A stretch of DNA of 64,000 nt. It comes from Actinomycetales bacterium SN12. Lineage in GTDB: Bacteria; Actinomycetota; Actinomycetes; Actinomycetales; Microbacteriaceae. Below the pieces are notes generated by a model. The model searched no databases. It was not told the DNA's origin and worked only from the letters and a program-made list of their open reading frames with translations. The position numbers and the translations under genes are program-made. The number at the start of each line of letters is the position of its first letter. Positions within the stretch are counted from its first letter, which is position 1. Below, piece by piece: positions 33,987-42,563 of the stretch. Location: NCBI GenBank assembly GCA_002837415.1, contig PJCV01000002.1, positions 310,001 to 374,000 on the forward strand, read 5' to 3'.

Positions 33987-34843
33987 CCCGGCTTCGTCAT
34001 CTGAAGGCTCTTGTGCTTGTCGTGACCCTCGGCGCGATGCTCTCTGTGACCGCACCTGCCGTCGCCGAAGAGAACGGCGACGAGCCACCCACAGGCATTT
34101 TCGACCTCTGGTCAAAGAACAGCGACGGCACGACAACCATCGGGGGGAAGTCGCAGAGGCCGGGCTCGAACGGTAATTCATCTTCTTCCTCAAGGCGGCC
34201 TACCTCGGGCGGCTCGAACGCCATGATCGGCAACAGCCCTCGCCAATCCACCGGCTCCGATAGCTGCGTCGTGGACTGGGACGCGTATCTCGGGTGCTGG
34301 AGTGTCGGTGCTCCTAGTGACACCGCCCAGCCGGAGGATGGCGAGGAGTCTCCGGGCCTGCCGCCGATCACCATCACCGACCTTGCGAGCTTCTCCCCGG
34401 CCAAGGGCACCGTGCTCGGCGAGCCGGACAATCTCGGCGTCGCGGGTCTGCCGACGAACTTCGTGGCAGAGGCGGCGACGCACGTCCGTTCCGGCCAGCT
34501 GTTCGGATTTCCGATCGATGTGCGCTTCACGCCCGCGGCCTACACGTTCGACTACGGCGACGGAGAGTCGAACACCGCCTCCTCCCCCGGCGCGAGCTGG
34601 CAGAGCCTCGGCCAGGCGCAGTTCACCCCGACTGGCACCAGTCACACCTACACCGAACGCGGCACGTACGACGCCAGCGTCGACGTCTCGTACACCGCCG
34701 AGATCGACCTCGGCGCCGGATGGTTTCCGATCGAGGGCCAGCTCGACATCGCTGGACCGACGCAGCAGATCCGCATCTTCGAAGCGCACACGGCCCTCGT
34801 CGCCCGCACCTGCGCCGAACAGCCCTCGGCCCCGGGCTGCTGA
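33980..34843 (+). CDS. secreted protein with a PKD-like domain
   Basis: A 287-residue exported protein. Residues 1-29 form a signal peptide ending APAVAEE. A Ser/Gly-rich linker (about 40-85) leads to a region with four cysteines (SCVVDWDAYLGC early, TCAEQ and PGC at the end) and a PKD-like core: YTFDYGDGESNT, then TPTGTSHTYTERGTYDASV. PKD folds act in extracellular binding. It overlaps the lipoprotein gene by seven bases, so the two probably form an exported pair. The function is unknown. Confidence 0.75.
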   Translation: MLTRLRHLKALVLVVTLGAMLSVTAPAVAEENGDEPPTGIFDLWSKNSDGTTTIGGKSQRPGSNGNSSSSSRRPTSGGSNAMIGNSPRQSTGSDSCVVDWDAYLGCWSVGAPSDTAQPEDGEESPGLPPITITDLASFSPAKGTVLGEPDNLGVAGLPTNFVAEAATHVRSGQLFGFPIDVRFTPAAYTFDYGDGESNTASSPGASWQSLGQAQFTPTGTSHTYTERGTYDASVDVSYTAEIDLGAGWFPIEGQLDIAGPTQQIRIFEAHTALVARTCAEQPSAPGC

Positions 34844-34943
34844 AACAGCCACTCCCGGTCAGCGCATCCGCTGAGCACGCGCGACCGGGCATCCGCGCAC
34901 CCTCTAGCCGGCCCGGCGCCCGCAACGCGAGACGAACCGGGGG

Positions 34944-34998
34944 CGACACTCCAGATGTCGGACGCATCTTCAGCGATCGTCCGACATCTGGCGTGTCG
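34944..34998. repeat. long inverted repeat between convergent genes
   Basis: Arms of 21 bases (CGACACTCCAGATGTCGGACG and its near-perfect complement, one mismatch) flank a 13-base loop. It lies between the PKD gene and phoH and could act as a bidirectional terminator, although no T tract follows; a dispersed palindrome is the alternative. Confidence 0.7.
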
Positions 34999-35057
34999 GC
35001 CCTCATGACGTCAAGCCAGCGAAGCGTCAGGCGAGGCGGCAAGCCCAGCGAAGCACG

Positions 35058-36413
35058 TCAGCTCAGCTCGCCACCCTCCAGCAGCTCGGTCACGAGCGCC
35101 GCGATCGCCGAGCGCTCCGAGCGCTGCAGCGTCACGTGCCCGAACAGGTCGTGACCCTTCAGCGTCTCGATCACGCTCGCGATGCCGTCGTAGCGGCCGA
35201 CCCGCAGGTTGTCGCGCTGCCCGACATCGTGCGTGAGGATGACTCGCGAGTTCTGCCCGATGCGGCTCAGCACGGTGAGCAGCACGTTGCGCTCCAGCGA
35301 CTGCGCCTCATCCACGATGACGAACGCGTCGTGCAGCGACCGGCCGCGGATGTGCGTGAGCGGCAGAACCTCGAGCATCCCGCGCTCGACGACCTCCTCC
35401 AGCACGTTGCCGGAGACGACGGATCCGAGCGTGTCGAACACCGCCTGACCCCACGGGTTCATCTTCTCGCTCTGGTCCCCCGGCAGGTAGCCGAGCTCCT
35501 GACCGCCCACGGCGAACAGCGGACGGAACACGATGATCTTCTTCTGCTGCTGCCTCTCCAGCACCGCCTCCAGCCCCGCGCACAGCGCCAGCGCGGACTT
35601 GCCCGTGCCCGCTCGCCCGCCGAGCGACACGATGCCGACCTCCGGGTCGAGCAGCAGGTCGATCGCGATCCGCTGTTCAGCCGAGCGGCCGTGCATCCCG
35701 AACACCTCCCTGTCTCCTCGCACCAGCCGGTACTCGCCATCCGCGATCACGCGACCGAGCGCCGAGCCGCGCTCGGAATGGATGATGAGCCCGGTGTTCA
35801 GCGGCATCCCCCGCACCTCTTCGCTGAGTCCGACCTCGCTCTCGTACAGGTCGCTCATCTCGTCACCCGAGAGGTCGAGGGTCGCGATGCCCGTCCATCC
35901 GGCATCAACCGCCTGCTCGGCCAGGTACTCCTCGGCAGCCAGACCGAGCGAAGCCGCCTTCACGCGCATCGGCAGGTCCTTCGACACGATCGTGACGTTC
36001 TGCCCGTCGCCGGCGAGCTGCGCCGCCGTGGCGAGGATGCGGCTGTCGTTGTCGCTGAACCGGATGCCCGCGGGCAGCAGCGACATGTCCGCATTGCCCA
36101 GCTCGACGCGCAGCGTGCCGCCATCGCCGACCTCGATCGGGAAGTCCAGCCGACCGTGCTCGATGCGCAGCTCATCGAGGTGGCGCAGCGCGCGCCGGGC
36201 GAAGTAGCCGAGCTCAGGATCGTGGCGCTTGCCCTCCAGCTCGCTGATGACCACCACGGGAAGCACGATCGAGTGCTCCGCGAAACGGAACAGGGCCTCT
36301 GGATCGCTCAACAGGACCGAGGTGTCGAGCACATATGTGCGAAGAGCCGTGTCATCGTGTGACACGGCTCGGGCTGCTGACGTGGACTGCTGAGGTGCTG
36401 TACGTGTGGTCAC
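35058..36413 (-). CDS. PIN-PhoH ATPase/RNase (PhoH2 type)
   Basis: A 451-residue fusion. The N-terminal PIN nuclease domain (about residues 25-150) shows [12 protein letters not shown] and [10 protein letters not shown] with the acidic metal ligands. The C-terminal PhoH helicase-like ATPase has Walker [22 protein letters not shown] and Walker [14 protein letters not shown]. Such PhoH2 proteins unwind and cut RNA. The GTG start has a GGGAG site six bases upstream. About 157 bases separate it from the next minus-strand gene, without a recognisable feature beyond its own promoter region. Confidence 0.93.
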   Translation of the reverse strand: MTTRTAPQQSTSAARAVSHDDTALRTYVLDTSVLLSDPEALFRFAEHSIVLPVVVISELEGKRHDPELGYFARRALRHLDELRIEHGRLDFPIEVGDGGTLRVELGNADMSLLPAGIRFSDNDSRILATAAQLAGDGQNVTIVSKDLPMRVKAASLGLAAEEYLAEQAVDAGWTGIATLDLSGDEMSDLYESEVGLSEEVRGMPLNTGLIIHSERGSALGRVIADGEYRLVRGDREVFGMHGRSAEQRIAIDLLLDPEVGIVSLGGRAGTGKSALALCAGLEAVLERQQQKKIIVFRPLFAVGGQELGYLPGDQSEKMNPWGQAVFDTLGSVVSGNVLEEVVERGMLEVLPLTHIRGRSLHDAFVIVDEAQSLERNVLLTVLSRIGQNSRVILTHDVGQRDNLRVGRYDGIASVIETLKGHDLFGHVTLQRSERSAIAALVTELLEGGELS

Positions 36414-36570
36414 GATCCACTCCCACTCGGGATGTGCTCCCGGCTCTGCAGCGAGTCGACCAGGGTCACGAGTCGCAGACCTTCAGGCCGACCCGACCGG
36501 ACACGGTGCCCGATGCCATGAACGTACTTCCGCGACGTGCACGACGCGGGCGACACGCTGAGCCCGTCGC

Positions 36571-37719
36571 TTAAGTTCCGGTGAACGACCGACGTCCGGA
36601 TGCGCCGAGCGCGGCATCCAGCATGTCGAGCGTCTCCTCGCTGGTCCCTGCGTGCGCAGCCACACGCACAGCGCTCGCACGGCTGGTGAGCACCAGTCCC
36701 GCGTCGGCGAGCGCGGCGCCGAGCGCCTCCGCGTCATCCGGCACCAGGGAGACGATCCCCGCTCGCCGCTGCGGCTCGCGCGGCGTCTCGACCCGGATGC
36801 CATGGCGCGCCGCCATGTCGATCATCCGGGCGACGTTCTCGGACACCCGCGACTCGACCTCGGCAACGCCGACGCCGTGCAGCTCGTGGAGGGCGGCCGC
36901 CAACCGCGCGGAGGCGAGATGGTCGGGAACGCTCGTCGTGTAAGCACGCGCTGTGGCGGCGGGAGCGGGGACGGCACCCCGGAACGGGCCGCTGGCAGCC
37001 AGCCCGGTGATCCCGCTCAGCACCGGCGCGATGCGCTCGCGCGCCGCATCCGAGAAGCGAGCGAACCCCGTGCCGCGACCGGCCCGCAGCCACTTGTACC
37101 CGTGACCGACGACGACGTCCGCCGCCGACCAGTCCTCCTCGACGACGCCGAACGACTGCACGGCATCGACGATCAGCAGTCGCTCCGGGCCGATCAGCTC
37201 GCGAAGGGCCGCGAGGTCCGCGCGATAGCCGGTGCGATAGTCGACGTGGCTCACCGCGAGCGCGGTGACCGACGCGTCGAGCGCGGCGCCGACGGCATCC
37301 GCAGTCACCCATCCGTCCTGCGGGTCGATCCAGCGCGGCGACAGCCGCCCCTCCGACAAATCGGCCGCCCGCTGCAGCGGCAGGGTGATGCTCGGGAACT
37401 CGGAGGTCGCGGCGATCACCGTGCCGGTCAGTCCATACAGGGCGTGCTGCAGGGCATCCGTCGAACTCGGGCGCAGCACCACCTCGTCGGTTCGCGCGCC
37501 GAGCAGCCCGGCGAGCGCGGCGACGGCCTCGGCGCTGCTCGACTGCACTCGGGCGTGGTCGCGCGGAGAGAAGGATGCGAGCTTCTCGCCGGCACTGTCG
37601 AGTGCCGCCCGCACCGCCGGTGACAGCGGCCCGAGCGCGGCCCAGTTCAGATAGCCGGTCTCGCCGGCGAACGACACGAGGTATCGCTCCGCCGTCTCCG
37701 GCAGGGTCTCCTCGGTCAT
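36571..37719 (-). CDS. class V aminotransferase-like PLP enzyme
   Basis: A 382-residue fold-type I PLP enzyme related to isopenicillin N epimerase/cysteine desulfurase-like proteins. Motifs are YLNWAALGPLSPAV at the N-terminus, VLRPSSTDALQHAL, VSHVDYRTGYR, LIVDAVQSFGV and the PLP lysine in VVGHGYKWLRAGRGTGF. There is no desulfurase active-site cysteine loop, so a desulfurase role is unlikely. Its ATG overlaps the uppS stop (ATGA), coupling it to isoprenoid synthesis; the substrate is unknown. The open frame upstream to 37836 is inside uppS and is rejected. Confidence 0.85.
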   Translation of the reverse strand: MTEETLPETAERYLVSFAGETGYLNWAALGPLSPAVRAALDSAGEKLASFSPRDHARVQSSSAEAVAALAGLLGARTDEVVLRPSSTDALQHALYGLTGTVIAATSEFPSITLPLQRAADLSEGRLSPRWIDPQDGWVTADAVGAALDASVTALAVSHVDYRTGYRADLAALRELIGPERLLIVDAVQSFGVVEEDWSAADVVVGHGYKWLRAGRGTGFARFSDAARERIAPVLSGITGLAASGPFRGAVPAPAATARAYTTSVPDHLASARLAAALHELHGVGVAEVESRVSENVARMIDMAARHGIRVETPREPQRRAGIVSLVPDDAEALGAALADAGLVLTSRASAVRVAAHAGTSEETLDMLDAALGASGRRSFTGT

Positions 37720-38498
37720 CGTCCGAACCGGCGGTCGCGGTCGGCGAAGTCGCGGATGGCTCGCAGAAAGTCCACCTCGCGCAGGTCGGGCCCGAGCGCC
37801 TCGACGAAGTAGAACTCGCTGTGCGCGCTCTGCCACAGCAGGAAGTCGCTCAGTCTCTGCTCACCGCTGGTGCGGATGACGAGGTCGGGATCGGGCTGGC
37901 CGCCGGTGTACAGATGCTCGCCGATCATCTCGGGAGTGAGCTGCTCGGCCAGGTCCTCGAGAGTGCCACCGGAGGCATCGTGCTTTCCGATGATGCTGCG
38001 CACGGCATCGACGATCTCGTTGCGTCCTCCATAGCCGACGGCGAGGTTGACGTGCAGCCCGGCGTGTCCGCTCGTGCGCTCCTGCGCCTCCGCCAGCACC
38101 CGCGACAGCTCCGGCGGCAGGATATCGGAGCGTCCCACGTGCTGCACCCGCCACTCGCCGTGCTCGGCGAGCGAGTCCGCGAGTTCGGCGATGATCTCGA
38201 TGAGATCGCCGATCTCCTTCGAGTCGCGTTTGAGCAGGTTGTCGGCCGAGAGCAGGTAGAGCGAGACCACGCCGATACCCAGCTCATCGCACCAGCCGAG
38301 GAATTCGCGCATCTTCGCGGCCCCCGCACGGTGACCGGCGGCCGCGCTGTCGAAGCCGAGCTGGCGGGCCCATCGACGATTGCCGTCGATCATCATGGCG
38401 ACGTGGTGCGGAGCCTTCGACGCATCTATGCGCCGTCGCAGGCGTCTCCCGTAGAGCCGATAGAGGGGTCCCCGTCCCGAGCTCTCGCGTGCAGTCAC
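37716..38498 (-). CDS. uppS: cis-prenyltransferase (isoprenyl transferase, UppS family)
   Basis: Condenses IPP with an allylic diphosphate in Z configuration. The 260-residue product has the signatures HHVAMMIDGNRRWAR (catalytic Asp), GHRAGAAKMREF, LYLLSADNLLKRD, and the IPP-binding region DLVIRTSGEQRLSDFLLWQ with SEFYF. Actinobacteria often have a short-chain and a long-chain enzyme (compare the mycobacterial Rv1086/Rv2361c pair); chain length cannot be told from this sequence alone. GTG start, six bases after a TAGCGT box. Confidence 0.94.
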   Translation of the reverse strand: MTARESSGRGPLYRLYGRRLRRRIDASKAPHHVAMMIDGNRRWARQLGFDSAAAGHRAGAAKMREFLGWCDELGIGVVSLYLLSADNLLKRDSKEIGDLIEIIAELADSLAEHGEWRVQHVGRSDILPPELSRVLAEAQERTSGHAGLHVNLAVGYGGRNEIVDAVRSIIGKHDASGGTLEDLAEQLTPEMIGEHLYTGGQPDPDLVIRTSGEQRLSDFLLWQSAHSEFYFVEALGPDLREVDFLRAIRDFADRDRRFGR

Positions 38499-38504
38499 GT
38501 GCCT

Positions 38505-38510
38505 ACGCTA
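38505..38510 (-). promoter_or_regulatory. -10 box, leaderless promoter of uppS
   Basis: Minus-strand TAGCGT, six bases, GTG at 38498. Confidence 0.5.
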
Positions 38511-38570
38511 CCGCCACCGACGCCGCCGCAGCACTCAGGACATGTACCGCTGGCGGCATGCGCCCGCTCG

Positions 38571-38576
38571 TAGAGT
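38571..38576 (+). promoter_or_regulatory. -10 box, leaderless promoter of trhA
   Basis: TAGAGT, six bases (GAGCGG), then the GTG at 38583. It faces away from the uppS box 60 bases away. Confidence 0.5.
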
Positions 38577-38582
38577 GAGCGG

Positions 38583-39317
38583 GTGAGCACCCGACCCTCT
38601 GACGACGCAGATGTCCCCGAGCTCCCCCTGATGGAAGCGGCCGCGGTCGATGCCGCGGTCGAGGTCAGACCGACCTGGCGAGGCTGGATCCACGCGGGCA
38701 CCTTCCCGGTCGCGATCGTCGCCGGCATCGTGCTGATCACCCTCGCGCAGGGCGCTCCCGCCAAGTGGGCGGCTGCGGTCTTCATGGTGACGTCGATGCT
38801 CCTCTTCGGCAACTCGGCGCTTTACCACCGGTTCGACTGGGGTTCGACGACCAAAGCGGTTCTCAAGCGCATCGACCACGCCAACATCCTGCTGCTGATC
38901 GCCGGCACGTACACGCCTCTCGCAACCCTCGCGCTGCCGCCGCAGAAGGGGCTCACGCTGCTCGTCGTCGTGTGGAGCGGGACGGTGCTCGGCATCCTGT
39001 TCCGCGTCTTCTGGATCAACGCCCCGCGCTGGCTCTATGTCGCCCTCTACCTCGCACTCGGCTGGGCCGCGGTGATGTACATGGCCGATCTGCTGCAGGC
39101 CAACGTGGCCATGATGGTGCTCGTCTGCGTCGGCGGTCTGCTGTACACCGCGGGAGCGATCGTCTACGCCATGAAGAAGCCGAACCCGTGGCCTGGGCAT
39201 TTCGGATTCCACGAGATCTTCCACGTCTGCACCGTGCTCGCCTTCCTCTGCCACTGGACGGCGTGCCTGCTCATCTCGCTCGAGCCGCTCTCCCCGTCGC
39301 TCGGCTTCGGCGGCTGA
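38583..39317 (+). CDS. trhA: PAQR-family membrane homeostasis protein TrhA (hemolysin III family)
   Basis: A 244-residue seven-helix membrane protein. After a 30-residue acidic N-terminus it shows GNSALYHRFDW, RIDHANILLLIAGTYTPLA and, near the C-terminus, FGFHEIFHVCTVLAF; the serine, aspartate and histidines in these segments form the zinc-binding core of the PAQR superfamily. The older label hemolysin is historical; related proteins affect membrane energetics and fluidity. Confidence 0.92.
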   Translation: MSTRPSDDADVPELPLMEAAAVDAAVEVRPTWRGWIHAGTFPVAIVAGIVLITLAQGAPAKWAAAVFMVTSMLLFGNSALYHRFDWGSTTKAVLKRIDHANILLLIAGTYTPLATLALPPQKGLTLLVVVWSGTVLGILFRVFWINAPRWLYVALYLALGWAAVMYMADLLQANVAMMVLVCVGGLLYTAGAIVYAMKKPNPWPGHFGFHEIFHVCTVLAFLCHWTACLLISLEPLSPSLGFGG

Positions 39318-39452
39318 CGCCGACGACGCGGTCTCGCATCCACGGAATCCGGATGCCCGATTCTGTGCCCTCGACGCGCGACGTAACGCTCCGCGTCGTC
39401 ATCTCATCGCGAGGGATACGCTCGAATTCCGCGTCACAGCAGAGGAGCGACA

Positions 39453-39926
39453 ATGGCCGAAGTAGAGAGCTTCACCCTGGACCACACCGCCGTCAGCGCA
39501 CCGTACGTGCGTCTCATCAGCGTCGAGCACGGGCCGAAGGGTGACGCGATCTCGAACTTCGACGTGCGATTCGTGCAGCCGAACGAGGGCGAGATCCCCA
39601 CGGCCGGTCTCCACACCATCGAGCACCTGCTCGCGAGCGTCGTCCGCGACCGCATCGACGGACTCATCGACATCTCGCCGTTCGGATGCCGCACCGGCTT
39701 CCACGCGATCTTCTGGGGCGAGCCTGACGTCACGGACGTCGTCGCAGCGGTGCGCGGCGGCCTGCAGTTCATCGCCGAGACCGCGGCATGGAGCGACGTG
39801 CCCGGCGTTTCCGCCGTGGAATGCGGCAACTACCGCGACCACAGTCTGCACAGTGCGAAGGAGTGGTCGAAGACCATCCTCGATCAGGGCATCAGCCTCG
39901 ACGCGTTCCAGCGCGTCGGCGTGTGA
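39453..39926 (+). CDS. luxS: S-ribosylhomocysteine lyase LuxS
   Basis: Cleaves S-ribosylhomocysteine to homocysteine and the AI-2 precursor DPD. The 157-residue product has the metal ligands His54 and His58 in [10 protein letters not shown], Cys124 in [10 protein letters not shown], and the catalytic Glu57 and Cys79 (SPFGCRTGF). A GAGGAG site precedes the ATG. No pfs or methionine gene is adjacent; the 135-base upstream region holds a possible GATACGCT -10 segment but no recognisable riboswitch. Confidence 0.95.
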   Translation: MAEVESFTLDHTAVSAPYVRLISVEHGPKGDAISNFDVRFVQPNEGEIPTAGLHTIEHLLASVVRDRIDGLIDISPFGCRTGFHAIFWGEPDVTDVVAAVRGGLQFIAETAAWSDVPGVSAVECGNYRDHSLHSAKEWSKTILDQGISLDAFQRVGV

Positions 39927-39938
39927 GCCGGGCGGGTC

Positions 39939-40184
39939 TCAGCGCCTGTTCTCGTCGCCGTCGGCCTGATCGCGCAGCGCCGCCTCCTCGGCATCCAGCT
40001 CTTCGCGCACCTCTTCGCGGTAGCGCACCTTGCGGATGCGGCGGTTCATGTCCCAGATCAGCAGCACGACGGCCGCGACGATGATCACGATGATCGCGAA
40101 GCCCGCGAATCCGGGGGTCACCGAGTTCGGGTCGACCGTCATCGACGGCGTCGGCATCGGGGTGGTCTCACCGAACAGGATCAT
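39939..40184 (-). CDS. small single-pass membrane protein, function unknown
   Basis: An 81-residue protein with a short extracytoplasmic N-terminus (MILFGETTPMPTPSMTVD), one transmembrane helix (about residues 28-45, FAIIVIIVAAVVLLIWDM) and a highly charged cytoplasmic tail RRIRKVRYREEVREELDAEE. The ATG at 40184 has a GAGGAGAAGG site upstream. Genes like this are often found near mca/DUF4307 in actinobacteria, but mca itself is absent here. Confidence 0.7.
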   Translation of the reverse strand: MILFGETTPMPTPSMTVDPNSVTPGFAGFAIIVIIVAAVVLLIWDMNRRIRKVRYREEVREELDAEEAALRDQADGDENRR

Positions 40185-40255
40185 GGTCCGCCTTCTCCTC
40201 GCAGGTCGAATAACCTGGAAGTCCAGCCTATCCGCCGTCCACCCCCGGGAGAGAC

Positions 40256-40642
40256 GTGACCACCGCACGCGAGCTCGATGAGCGATACGGTCGCACCCCA
40301 CGGCGACGCCTCCCCTGGATCATCTTCGGCGCCGCCGCCCTGGCGGCGGTCGTTGCCCTCGGCTGGACGATCGTGGCGAAGCAGATGAGCGCGGTGGATG
40401 CCGACGATCTGGGCTTCACGGTGGTCGACGCGCACAGCGTCGACCTGCGGTTCCAGTTCACCGCGCCGCAGGGCGCCGACGTCGCCTGCGCGGTGGAGGC
40501 GCTCGACGTGGAGTTCGGCGTCGTCGGCTGGAAGATCGTCGAGATCCCCGGCGGGGAGCATCACACGAAGGGCGTCGCCGTCAGCATCCCGACCGTCGCC
40601 GAGGCGAACACCGGTTTGGTGAAGGCCTGCTGGGTCGCCTAG
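40256..40642 (+). CDS. DUF4307 family membrane protein
   Basis: A 128-residue protein with the family-typical start ELDERYGRTPRRR, one transmembrane helix (about 20-40) and an extracytoplasmic domain ending GLVKACWVA. It often neighbours greA in actinobacteria, as here. The GTG start has a GGGAGAG site upstream. Function unknown. Confidence 0.85.
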   Translation: MTTARELDERYGRTPRRRLPWIIFGAAALAAVVALGWTIVAKQMSAVDADDLGFTVVDAHSVDLRFQFTAPQGADVACAVEALDVEFGVVGWKIVEIPGGEHHTKGVAVSIPTVAEANTGLVKACWVA

Positions 40643-40661
40643 AATCATCCGAAAGATGACC

Positions 40662-40687
40662 GACGCCCCGGCCGATGCCGGGGCGTC
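40662..40687 (+). terminator. hairpin terminator between DUF4307 and greA
   Basis: Perfect 11-bp arms (GACGCCCCGGC) with a CGAT loop, followed by TTC. It separates DUF4307 transcription from greA. Confidence 0.7.
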
Positions 40688-40764
40688 TTCGCATATCCCA
40701 CGGGTCGTTCGACGACTCGATATCCGAGAAGCCCCTGCAGGGGCTCACACCGAAGGAGCAGGCT

Positions 40765-41253
40765 GTGTCCACAGACGCTCAGGTACCTTTCCTCACGCAG
40801 GAGGCCTACGACCGCCTCGTCGAAGAGCTCGAGCACCTCTCGACGGTCGGCCGTGAAGAGATCGCCGCCCGCATCGAAGCGGCCCGCGAAGAGGGCGACC
40901 TCAAGGAGAACGGCGGCTACCACGCCGCGAAGGACGAGCAGGGCAAGCAGGAGGCGCGCATCCGCACGCTGCAGCAGCTGCTGAAGACGGCGAAGGTCGG
41001 CGAGGCGCCCACCAGCCGCGGCATCGTCGAGCCCGGCACGGTCGTCACCGCGATCGTCGCGGGCGACGAGGAGGTCTTCCTGCTCGGCAGCCGCGAGATC
41101 GCAGCCGGCGGGGACCTCGACGTGTACAGCGAGGCCAGCCCGCTCGGTCAGGCGATCCTCGGCCTCAAGGTCGGCGACAAGTCGAGCTACGAGGCGCCCA
41201 ACGGTCGCTCCATCACCGTCGAGGTCACGGGCGTCGAGACCTACACCGGCTGA
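40765..41253 (+). CDS. greA: transcription elongation factor GreA
   Basis: A 162-residue RNA-polymerase secondary-channel factor that rescues backtracked complexes. The N-terminal coiled coil carries the acidic tip GDLKENGGYHAAKDEQG and the C-terminal FKBP-like domain shows SPLGQAILGLKVGDKSSYE. The GTG at 40765 is preceded by an AAGGAG site ten bases upstream; the longer frame to 40675 starts inside the terminator stem and is rejected. Confidence 0.95.
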   Translation: MSTDAQVPFLTQEAYDRLVEELEHLSTVGREEIAARIEAAREEGDLKENGGYHAAKDEQGKQEARIRTLQQLLKTAKVGEAPTSRGIVEPGTVVTAIVAGDEEVFLLGSREIAAGGDLDVYSEASPLGQAILGLKVGDKSSYEAPNGRSITVEVTGVETYTG

Positions 41254-41267
41254 TCCCCGCAGACGAC

Positions 41268-41301
41268 GAACGGCGGGACGCTCCAAAGCGTCCCGCCGTT
41301 C
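41268..41301. terminator. bidirectional hairpin between greA and ilvA
   Basis: Perfect 15-bp arms (GAACGGCGGGACGCT) with a CCAA loop, followed by TCTGTCTT on the plus side; the genes converge on it. Confidence 0.85.
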
Positions 41302-41315
41302 TCTGTCTTCCGGGC

Positions 41316-42563
41316 TCAGTCCGGGACGACGACGGGCGCGAATCCGGCCTGCCGCAGCGTCTCCAGAGCGAGCTCGGTGTGCTCGGGGCCGCGGGTCTCG
41401 ATCGAGAGCTGCAGGATCATGTCGCTGATCTGCAGACCATGGCCGTGACGGGTGTGCAGCACCTCCATGACGTTGGCGCCGGCCTGCGCGAGCAGATCGG
41501 ACACCTTCGCGAGCTGACCCGGTCGGTCGGGAAGCGGGATGCGCACGGTCGCGTACCGGCCGGATGCCGCGAGCCCGTGCGCGACGACCCGCTGCAGCAG
41601 CATCGGATCGATGTTGCCGCCGGAGAGGATCGGCACGGTCACCCCGGTGCCGCGCACCTTGCCGGCGAGGATCGCGGCGACTCCCACGGCGCCGGCCGGC
41701 TCGACGACGACCTTGGCGTGCTCGAGCAGCGCCAGAAGGGCGCGGGCGATGTCGTCCTCGGTGACCGTCACGACTTCGTCGACGAGCTCGCGGATGATCT
41801 CGAACGGCACGTCCCCCGGTCGCGCGACCAGGATGCCGTCGGCGATCGTCGGGTGCGTCTGGATCTCGACGGGGCTGCCCGCCTGCAGGGACGGCGGCAC
41901 CGCAGCCGCATTCTCGGCCTGCACGCCGATGACGCGCACAGTGCGTCCGGCAGCGCCAGCGGCGGCCTTCACCGCAGCGGCGACCCCGGCAATGAGTCCG
42001 CCTCCGCCGATGCCCATGATCACCGTGTCGACGTCGGGGACGTCCTGGATCACCTCGAGGCCGAGCGTGCCTTGGCCCACGACGATGTCGCGGTGGTCGA
42101 ACGGGTGGATCAGCACCGCCCCGGTGCGCTCGGCGAACTCCGCCGCGAGGCGCAGCGACGTCGCCACCGTCTCGCCCTCGAGCACGACCTCAGCGCCGTA
42201 GCCTCGCGTGGCGAGCAGCTTGGGCACGGGTACGCCGAGCGGCATGAAGATCGTCGCCGGGATCCCGAGCATCTGGGCCGCGAGCGCCACGCCCTGCGCG
42301 TGGTTTCCGGCGGAGGCCGCCACCACTCCCCTGGAGCGCTCCTCCTCCGTCAGACGCGACAGACGATAGGTGGCCCCGCGGATCTTGAACGACCCGGTCC
42401 GCTGCAGGTTCTCCATCTTGAGCATGACGGGCGAGCCGAGCACCTCCCCGAGCGCGCGCGACAGCTCGGTCGGCGTGCGGGAGATCACCCCCGCGAGGCT
42501 CTCCGCCGCGGCGGTGAACTCGGCAAGGCTCGGGATGGCGGCGACGCTGGGGACTGCAGTCAT
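41316..42563 (-). CDS. ilvA: threonine ammonia-lyase with ACT domain
   Basis: PLP enzyme converting threonine to 2-oxobutanoate, the entry to isoleucine synthesis. The 415-residue product has the PLP lysine in RTGSFKIRGA, ASAGNHAQGVA, the phosphate-binding GIGGGGLIAG and LSGGNIDP. A single C-terminal ACT domain (from about residue 335, IPLPDRPGQLAKVSDLL) fits the TdcB-like plus ACT type found in actinobacteria, so regulation by an amino acid is likely. The start overlaps the stop of the AI-2E transporter gene. Confidence 0.93.
   Translation of the reverse strand: MTAVPSVAAIPSLAEFTAAAESLAGVISRTPTELSRALGEVLGSPVMLKMENLQRTGSFKIRGATYRLSRLTEEERSRGVVAASAGNHAQGVALAAQMLGIPATIFMPLGVPVPKLLATRGYGAEVVLEGETVATSLRLAAEFAERTGAVLIHPFDHRDIVVGQGTLGLEVIQDVPDVDTVIMGIGGGGLIAGVAAAVKAAAGAAGRTVRVIGVQAENAAAVPPSLQAGSPVEIQTHPTIADGILVARPGDVPFEIIRELVDEVVTVTEDDIARALLALLEHAKVVVEPAGAVGVAAILAGKVRGTGVTVPILSGGNIDPMLLQRVVAHGLAASGRYATVRIPLPDRPGQLAKVSDLLAQAGANVMEVLHTRHGHGLQISDMILQLSIETRGPEHTELALETLRQAGFAPVVVPD

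Noticed and set aside
36414-36570. A gene between phoH and the aminotransferase
   Set aside because: Short frames exist, but none has a start signal or family resemblance; it is best read as the phoH promoter region.
39318-39452. A riboswitch (SAM/SAH type) upstream of luxS
   Set aside because: No conserved core or strong multi-stem structure could be recognised in the 135 bases.
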